Of a stretch of DNA of 21,858 bases, positions 20,953 through 21,858 are shown one piece after another (the first letter of the stretch is position 1; each line of letters starts with the position of its first letter). The DNA comes from an uncultured bacterium. Its GTDB lineage: Bacteria > Spirochaetota > Brevinematia > DTOW01. The notes below the pieces were generated by a model. It had not been told where the DNA came from and made no database searches. It was given only the letters and a program-made list of their open reading frames with translations. The position numbers and the translations under genes were made by a program. The stretch covers positions 1 through 21,858 of the forward strand of contig CALFVP010000145.1 in the NCBI GenBank assembly GCA_937928175.1. The letters are read 5' to 3'.

Positions 20953-21858
20953 ATGAAAGATAATTATAGACTTGTTGAAAAAATAAGAAAGTACCTGATT
21001 GAGTACATTAGAAATAATTCTACTTTAAATAAGGATTTGGCCGAATACTTCGCAGATAGTGTACTGGATTACGTTGATGATATTTTAATAAACCTAGCAG
21101 CATCTATAAAAAACTACATCGGTGAGGCGTTAGGTGCAAGTGGTAACGATTTAAACGAAAATTATACAGATGTTAACGATTTTAGTAGTTTAAACCTAGA
21201 TGAAGAAAAAAAAAATAGCTACGTTATTATCCCAGTTGAAAAATTGCCGTTTAGATATAAGAGAAAACTAAAACAAAATAACCAAAATACAAATAATCAA
21301 AATAACATGAATAGCATTAGTACAATCCAAAATAATAACACTGAAAACGTTAATAATGTTGAAGATGTTAATAATGTTGAAAATGTTAAAGAAAATGTTA
21401 AAAAAAGTGTTCTTAACACTTCAAACAATGGTAATAATATGGACTATAGCAAACTTGAAGAAATCATTTCAAACGTTGTTAAACTTATTCAATCCAGAAA
21501 CCAAGATAAAAGCGAATCACAAAACCAAAATAAAAATAATAACAGTAACGGAAGCAATAACAGCATAAACAACACAGAAAATAAAATAAACGTTGAGAAT
21601 GTTAAAAAAAATGTTGAAAATGTTGAAAATGTTAAAAATACTGAAAACGTTGAAAATGTTGAAATCGTTAATAATCCTAAAGATACCGAAAAAGTTTATA
21701 ACGCATTGAAAAATTTTAAATTAACTTCTAGCAATTTTGATAAAGATATTTCCATAATAAACACACTTTTAAAAGAATATCCAGCAGATACCATTATAAA
21801 CGCATTACCTGATTTCGTTAAAATCGAAAATCCTTCATACAGAAATTTACCATCTCTC
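20953..21858 (+). CDS. Asn-rich early protein, truncated by the window edge
   Basis: ATG at 20953 with GGAGGGTT upstream opens a frame of 302 codons that leaves the window intact. Residues 1-70 are helical (RKYLIEYIRNNSTLNKDLAE). About 110-240 is low-complexity Asn/Gln/Lys sequence with two clusters of (E/K/N)NV tripeptides, encoded by 9-bp-periodic DNA at 21343-21411 and 21589-21669. A structured C-terminal part starts near residue 243 (TEKVYNALKNFKLTSSNFDK). Continuing at base 1 would add 83 residues to give 385. The layout of two folded ends joined by a repetitive linker encoded by direct repeats loosely recalls lambda O, but no homology is recognised. Confidence 0.75.
   Translation, partial: MKDNYRLVEKIRKYLIEYIRNNSTLNKDLAEYFADSVLDYVDDILINLAASIKNYIGEALGASGNDLNENYTDVNDFSSLNLDEEKKNSYVIIPVEKLPFRYKRKLKQNNQNTNNQNNMNSISTIQNNNTENVNNVEDVNNVENVKENVKKSVLNTSNNGNNMDYSKLEEIISNVVKLIQSRNQDKSESQNQNKNNNSNGSNNSINNTENKINVENVKKNVENVENVKNTENVENVEIVNNPKDTEKVYNALKNFKLTSSNFDKDISIINTLLKEYPADTIINALPDFVKIENPSYRNLPSL
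21589..21669 (+). repeat. 9-bp-periodic GTTGAAAAT-like repeats encoding NVE/NVK tripeptides
   Basis: AACGTTGAGAATGTTAAA and similar units repeat with 9-bp (three-codon) or 6- to 12-bp spacing. A second cluster lies at 21343-21411. The GTT(G/A)AAAA core is the same as in the non-coding repeats at 404-460. Codon bias in an Asn/Val/Glu linker could explain much of it. Confidence 0.6.

Noticed and set aside
20762..20956. A + strand ORF of 64 codons overlapping the end of the annealing-protein gene
   Set aside because: It is a shifted frame of the Lys/Asn/Gln-rich tail. It has no RBS and runs through promoter 4.
21356..21568. A + strand ORF of 70 codons (MLKMLIMLKMLKKM...)
   Set aside because: It is a frame shadow of the GTTGAAAAT repeats inside the Asn-rich gene.
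1..21858. Apparent excess of AACGTT/ACGTT words
   Set aside because: It is frequent to the eye but explained largely by AAC/TAC/GAC codons followed by GTT. I could not count it reliably against expectation.

Overview
This window looks like nearly all, and probably all, of a small tailed-phage (siphovirus) genome from a low-GC bacterium. Every supportable gene is on the + strand and uses TAA, TAG and TGA stops. The gene order is packaging, head, tail, lysis, DNA modification/nuclease, a long non-coding repeat region, then an early module. The last gene runs off the right edge exactly on a codon boundary. The first 252 bases are an open frame in that same phase, so the window closes in frame as a 21.9-kb circle with a 385-codon gene across the join. 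This fits a circularly permuted, headful-packaged genome or a circular assembly. The host is unknown. Heavy use of AGA/AGG and ATA codons and Lys/Glu-rich proteins hint at a thermophile. The GH108-type endolysin and a lipoprotein with a possible spanin-like role hint at a diderm. Both are weak inferences.

Layout. 1-252 is the 3' end of the wrapped early gene. 251-312 is a hairpin whose loop is perfectly antisense to the ribosome-binding site and start codon of two early genes. 404-530 holds phased repeats and a weak promoter. 531-2184 are the small and large terminase. 2200-6429 has a promoter, a portal fused to a MuF-like minor head protein, an HK97-type prohead protease, the major capsid protein and a small unknown protein. 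6453-9125 are the connector, gp10-like protein, tail terminator candidate, tail tube and tail chaperone. 9122-14900 are the 968-residue tape measure and three tail-tip proteins, two of which appear to be a split beta-helix. 14902-15903 are the endolysin, an XhlA-like protein and a holin. 15918-17537 are a D12-class adenine methyltransferase, a small lipoprotein and a PD-(D/E)XK nuclease.

17538-18287 is a gene-free, extremely AT-rich stretch with phased A/T tracts, a 22-bp perfect palindrome, 14-bp and 16-bp tandem repeats and an 11-bp helically phased repeat. It is the best candidate replication origin. It leads into four consensus-like sigma-70-type promoters (18288, 18380, 19387, 20904), each with a very short leader. 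They drive a 39-codon leader ORF, two genes of unknown function, a putative single-strand annealing protein and the wrapped Asn-rich gene. No integrase, repressor, polymerase, primase or helicase was recognised.

The most unusual feature is the early control module. Two promoter-RBS cassettes are near-identical, and the hairpin just past the end of the last early gene carries the exact 16-nt complement of their leader and start codon. This suggests antisense feedback control. GATC is strikingly rare across the window, which fits the encoded D12 methyltransferase.
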